Origin: Deinococcus fonticola
GTDB taxonomy: Bacteria > Deinococcota > Deinococci > Deinococcales > Deinococcaceae
Direction of reading: 5' to 3'
DNA length: 8,264 nucleotides
Assembly (NCBI RefSeq): GCF_004634215.1
Contig: NZ_SMMH01000067.1
Coordinates: 1 to 8,264, forward strand
In this document: positions 6,094-8,264 of the stretch, in pieces
How the letters are laid out: each line of letters starts with the position of its first letter
How positions within the stretch are numbered: the first letter of the stretch is position 1
Translations under genes and position numbers: made by a program
The notes under the pieces: model-generated
Told to the model about the DNA's origin: nothing
The model's database searches: none
What the model saw: only the letters and a program-made list of their open reading frames with translations

Positions 6094-6119
6094 AAAAAGC
6101 ACGTCATCTTGTGCTTTTA
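6094..6119 (-). terminator. Intrinsic terminator of prfB overlapping its stop codon
   Basis: Read on the minus strand, AAAAGCAC (6118-6111) pairs with GTGCTTTT (6102-6095) around an 8-nt loop, followed by one more T. Two As of the TAA stop codon (6119-6117) are part of the stem. The hairpin is almost symmetric in sequence, so it may also stop plus-strand transcripts. The ~85 bp between this hairpin and the kinase-marR terminator show no other feature. Confidence 0.75.
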
Positions 6120-7212
6120 CTCGTCGTCCCCGGCTTCGTCAGCCACACGCTTGCCGGCCATCCACTCCAGACCGGCCCACATCAGGTCGTCCAGGTCGCC
6201 GTCGAGCACGTCGTCGGGGTTGTGTTTCATGAGGCCGCTGCGGTGATCCTTGATGTACTGCTTGTCCAGCACGTAACTGCGAATCTGGCTGCCCCACTCG
6301 ATCTTCTTCTGTTCACCGCGCGCCTTGGCTTCCTCGGCCTCGCGTTTCTTCACTTCGATGTCGTACAGGCGCTGTTTCAGGATTTGCAGGGCCAGTTCCG
6401 CGTTCTTGATCTGACTGCGCGTAATCTGGCAGGCCACCGCGATCCCGGTGGGAAGGTGTGTCAGGCGCACTGCCGAGTCGGTGGTGTTCACGCCCTGCCC
6501 ACCCGCGCCCTGTGAGCGGAACACGTCGCGCCGCAAGTCGGAATCGGGAATGTGAATGTCGATTTCTTCCTCGGGCACTTCTGGCACCACGTCCACCGAA
6601 GCGAAGCTGGTGTGGCGGCGGTTGTTGCTGTCGAAAGGCGAAACGCGCACCAGCCGGTGAACGCCGTGCTCCGGGGCCATCATCCCGAAGGCCTTTTCGC
6701 CCCGGATGATGAATTCGGAACTCTGCACCCCAGCCTGGTCGCCGTCCACCTGATCGAGCATCTCGACCTTGTAGCCGCGCCGCTCGGCCCAGCGCATGTA
6801 CATGCGGGCCAGCATCCCGGCCCAGTCCATGCTCTCGGTGCCGCCCGCGCCGGACTTTACGCGCACGATGGCGGGCGTGTCGGCGTGCTTCATGGTGAAG
6901 AGGGTCTCGCGGTACAGGTCGTCCACGCGCCGGGCCAGGTTGTCCTGCTCCTCGGCCAGCATCTCGCGTTCTTCCTCGTCGGCCATCTCCAGCATTTCAG
7001 TGAGGCTGGCGGCGTTGCTGCTCAAGTCGTTGTACTCCTCGACGATGCGCCTGACCGTTCCGGCCTCCTGCGTCACCTGCCGCGCCCGGCCACTGTTGTT
7101 CCAAAGGTCAGGGTCACTCAGTTCACGATCCAGTTCGTTCAGGCGGCGCGTCTTGCCGGGAATGTCAAAGATACTCCCGGAGAGACGCCAGTTGATCCAG
7201 TAGTTCCTGCAT
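6117..7212 (-). CDS. prfB: Peptide chain release factor 2 (programmed +1 frameshift)
   Basis: RF2 recognises UGA and UAA in the ribosomal A site and triggers peptide release. The ATG at 7212 has a good ribosome site (GGGAGG, 7219-7224, 6 nt away) and gives [15 protein letters not shown], followed at codon 16 by in-frame TGA (7167-7165). A +1 shift on CTT-TGA-C continues as [16 protein letters not shown] to the TAA at 6117, giving 364 aa, the normal RF2 length. The codon-recognition tripeptide SPF is at about 191-193 and the peptidyl-hydrolysis motif GGQ at about 237-239. Starting at a GTG at 7076 in the second frame would lose the first 45 residues and is wrong. Low RF2 slows termination at TGA and favours the shift, so the gene is autoregulated. 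It is transcribed alone, convergent with the kinase-marR unit. Confidence 0.97.
7164..7179 (-). promoter_or_regulatory. prfB programmed +1 frameshift site
   Basis: On the minus strand the sequence is CGG GAG TAT CTT TGA C. It has an internal Shine-Dalgarno-like GGGAG, the slippery CTT (7170-7168), the poor-context stop TGA followed by C, and the same 3-nt gap (TAT) between SD and CTT as in E. coli prfB. Both frames around it code for conserved RF2 sequence, so this is not a sequencing error. Confidence 0.96.
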
Positions 7213-7273
7213 GGCGTGCCTCCCTTCCGCGTTTCTCCCCATAAGCCGGGGCGCGGGCTAATGCCAAGAAAAA

Positions 7274-7304
7274 AGTATACCGGATAACGGGATTCAGTCT
7301 GTAG
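7274..7304 (-). promoter_or_regulatory. Putative prfB promoter
   Basis: On the minus strand a near-consensus -10, TATACT (7279-7274), lies 61 bp upstream of the prfB ATG. The best -35 candidate is weak (TACAGA, 7303-7298, 18-bp spacer). The T-rich run directly after the -10 and the room for a leader with a good ribosome site fit a conventional leadered transcript, unlike several neighbours. Confidence 0.5.
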
Positions 7305-7397
7305 CGCGGGTGGCTTAGGGCAGAAAGTATGCTGTGACGTGTCAAGGGATTTGTTGGCCCAGTCATCCTCTCTCCCGAAGCCGACTGACGGAGTTCT

Positions 7398-7910
7398 TCA
7401 GAAGAAGTCACACCAGGACAGCATTTCAGTGGGCTGGTTGTTCTGGAAGCGCACGCCTACACCGTGTTCCCCATCCACTTCTGACCAGAATCCCAGGGCG
7501 AACTCGTCAGGTGTCGTGGGGGTTTCTGGGATGATGAGTCCCATCAATTGAAATTCGGCGTCATAATCGGCCTCAGTCATGGTTCCCCAGGGCGACATGT
7601 CATCGCAGGTTTCCCAGAAAGGCATGTTGTTATCATCCAGCAGGCCCCATTTATCCAGGTCATTTATGACGTCCCTGCGGGCAAAAGGGATCGCGTGAGC
7701 GCGTAGGGAAGGCAACTGAACCATGACGCTACGGATCAAGTTCAAATGTGCTTGATCAGGCGTGGTGTCCTGTAGCGTTCCGGGCAGGTAGACAGAGATT
7801 TCCTCTCTGTTTGGGTCGGTAAATTTGCCCGTCCAGCCGCCATAATTTTCATGACTGAATTCAATTCCCGTGAGCGGATCAGCGAAGCTGATGGTTTGTG
7901 GGTCAACCAT
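7398..7910 (-). CDS. Unrecognised 170-aa protein
   Basis: I do not recognise this protein. It is acidic, rich in Trp, Asp, Glu and Pro, and lacks a signal peptide and membrane segments, so it is probably cytoplasmic. Visible stretches are ADPLTGIEFSHENYGGWTGK (10-29), a possible beta-rich start, LNLIRSVMVQLPSLRA (57-72, probable helix), and the C-terminal end TEMLSWCDFF. The overall look, with an aromatic-rich beta start and an EFALGFWSEVDGEHGVGVRF segment, is reminiscent of small proteins often filed under DUFs or immunity-like families, but no assignment is justified. The ATG at 7910 has no ribosome site; a -10-like TACTCT lies 6 nt upstream, which supports this start. Its DNA is visibly less GC-rich than the irrE-fol genes and it sits against an insertion sequence, so horizontal acquisition is possible. 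Confidence 0.7.
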   Translation of the reverse strand: MVDPQTISFADPLTGIEFSHENYGGWTGKFTDPNREEISVYLPGTLQDTTPDQAHLNLIRSVMVQLPSLRAHAIPFARRDVINDLDKWGLLDDNNMPFWETCDDMSPWGTMTEADYDAEFQLMGLIIPETPTTPDEFALGFWSEVDGEHGVGVRFQNNQPTEMLSWCDFF

Positions 7911-7916
7911 GTCCTG

Positions 7917-7939
7917 AGAGTACCTGAGGACCTCAGTAC
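7917..7939 (-). promoter_or_regulatory. Putative leaderless promoter with overlapping dyad, upstream of the 170-aa gene
   Basis: On the minus strand TACTCT (7922-7917) is a -10 candidate 6 nt before the ATG at 7910. Just upstream and slightly overlapping is an inverted repeat, GTAC-C-TGAGG / A / CCTCAGTAC (7920-7939), perfect except for one bulged base, with a core CTGAGG-A-CCTCAG. It lies in the spacer where a repressor would block RNA polymerase. The -35 region (CTGTCG) is weak. Function is inferred. Confidence 0.45.
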
Positions 7940-7964
7940 CCGACAGTTTCGAGAAGCGCTGTGC

Positions 7965-7995
7965 GGGAAGCTGAAAACTCGGTTTTCAGCTTCCC
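7965..7995. repeat. Perfect 14-bp hairpin at the insertion-sequence end
   Basis: GGGAAGCTGAAAAC (7965-7978) and GTTTTCAGCTTCCC (7982-7995) are exact inverted repeats with a 3-nt loop. No T run follows on either strand, so it is not a standard terminator. Its place between the unrecognised gene and the transposase suggests a subterminal hairpin of the element, possibly one that shields the transposase from outside transcription or translation. Confidence 0.8.
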
Positions 7996-8029
7996 ACTTG
8001 CAATGGACACCCTATCTGGTGCCCTATAG

Positions 8030-8264
8030 AGCGCGTCAAACGCTGAACTCGTTGCTCTCAGTCTGAATTTCGCCTGCCACTTTCCTGAGTACCGGAAGAG
8101 CCAGGTCGAGCTTCTCTCGCTCGTCGTTTTTGCCCTAATCAAGGCCAAGGATGTGCGTCACGCAGCGCTCGCAGAGCGCTTCCCAGGCGATGCCAAAACA
8201 GACTCTGTCATCCGACGCCTTGAACGCTTCTTCGACCAGCATCCCCTGTGTCCAGCAGACGTGG
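8030..8264 (+). CDS. IS4-like DDE transposase, N-terminal part (start unclear, 3' end outside)
   Basis: The frame reads SASNAELVALSLNFACHFPE, then YRKSQVELLSLVVFALIKAK, DVRHAALAERFPGDAKTDSV and IRRLERFFDQHPLCPADV to the window edge. This helical N-terminal region, with SQVELLSLVVFALIKAKDVRHAALA and RRLERFF, is typical of IS4-family transposases found in many copies in Deinococcus; the catalytic DDE residues would lie further right. The start is a problem: no ATG, GTG or TTG occurs in this frame between the stop TAG at 8027-8029 and 8066. An ATG at 8003 is in the same frame but reaches that TAG after eight codons. Either the gene is broken by a nonsense change at codon 9, it starts at a rare codon such as CTG 8063, or a frameshift joins it to the neighbouring frame. 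Recognition is from memory of the family, without a search. Confidence 0.7.

Larger units (their letters stand above)
7965..8264 (+). mobile_element. Left part of an insertion sequence (IS4-like), running off the window
   Basis: A transposase N-terminus preceded by a perfect hairpin marks the left part of an insertion sequence. The exact left border and target duplication cannot be defined because the right end is outside the window; the border must lie after the 170-aa gene's start (7910) and before about 8000. The element is about 55 bp or less from that gene's start codon and could supply or disturb its promoter. Confidence 0.6.

Noticed and set aside
5905..6116. A small gene or RNA between the marR stop and the prfB stop
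   Set aside because: Apart from two back-to-back terminators the region has no start-stop pair with a ribosome site and no additional structured element that I can support.
6552..7244. A 230-codon plus-strand frame opposite prfB
   Set aside because: Antisense shadow of release factor 2.
7326..7345. Minus-strand TTGACA (7345-7340) with CATACT (7331-7326) as a second prfB promoter
   Set aside because: The spacing is only 8 bp, and no acceptable -10 lies 16-19 bp from the TTGACA.

Overview
This window comes from a Deinococcus chromosome. The evidence is an unmistakable irrE (pprI) gene heading a folP-folB-folK cluster, a 16S rRNA 3' end that is not followed by 23S, high GC with a strong third-position bias, and several promoters whose -10 box lies only 5-7 nt before the start codon (leaderless mRNAs, common in this genus). 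The species cannot be named from the window alone.

Layout. (1) 1-245: the last ~116 nt of 16S rRNA, then a strong intrinsic terminator ~45 nt downstream, with no spacer tRNA or 23S start, so the 16S gene looks unlinked. (2) 246-518: an acyl-CoA-binding protein gene, convergent (21 bp gap) with a family-5 solute-binding protein gene on the minus strand (540-2108). The latter has its signal peptide and ribosome binding site but is broken by one in-frame TAG at codon 49, and no permease or ATPase gene accompanies it. (3) 2242-4845: irrE, folP, folB and folK, all on the plus strand. irrE/folP and folB/folK overlap by 4 nt, with a 71-bp gap between folP and folB. IrrE is the metalloprotease that switches on the Deinococcus radiation/desiccation response by cleaving the repressor DdrO; the three downstream genes make the pterin part of folate. 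(4) 4979-5904: a two-gene unit of a small P-loop kinase-like protein and a MarR-family regulator (ATGA overlap). It has a consensus promoter in an unusually AT-rich stretch carrying nested dyads, which look like an autoregulatory operator, and it ends in an excellent terminator. (5) 6117-7212, minus strand: prfB (release factor 2) with the classical programmed +1 frameshift at codon 16 and a terminator that overlaps its stop codon. (6) 7398-7910, minus strand: an unrecognised 170-aa protein with AT-richer DNA, preceded by a dyad in its promoter. (7) 7965-8264: the left end of an insertion sequence with a perfect 14-bp hairpin and the N-terminal part of a DDE-type (IS4-like) transposase that runs off the window; an in-frame TAG makes its start unclear.

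Most of the window is core chromosome. The least explained parts are the kinase/MarR unit with its candidate operator, the unrecognised gene beside the insertion sequence, and the two TAG codons that interrupt otherwise intact reading frames.
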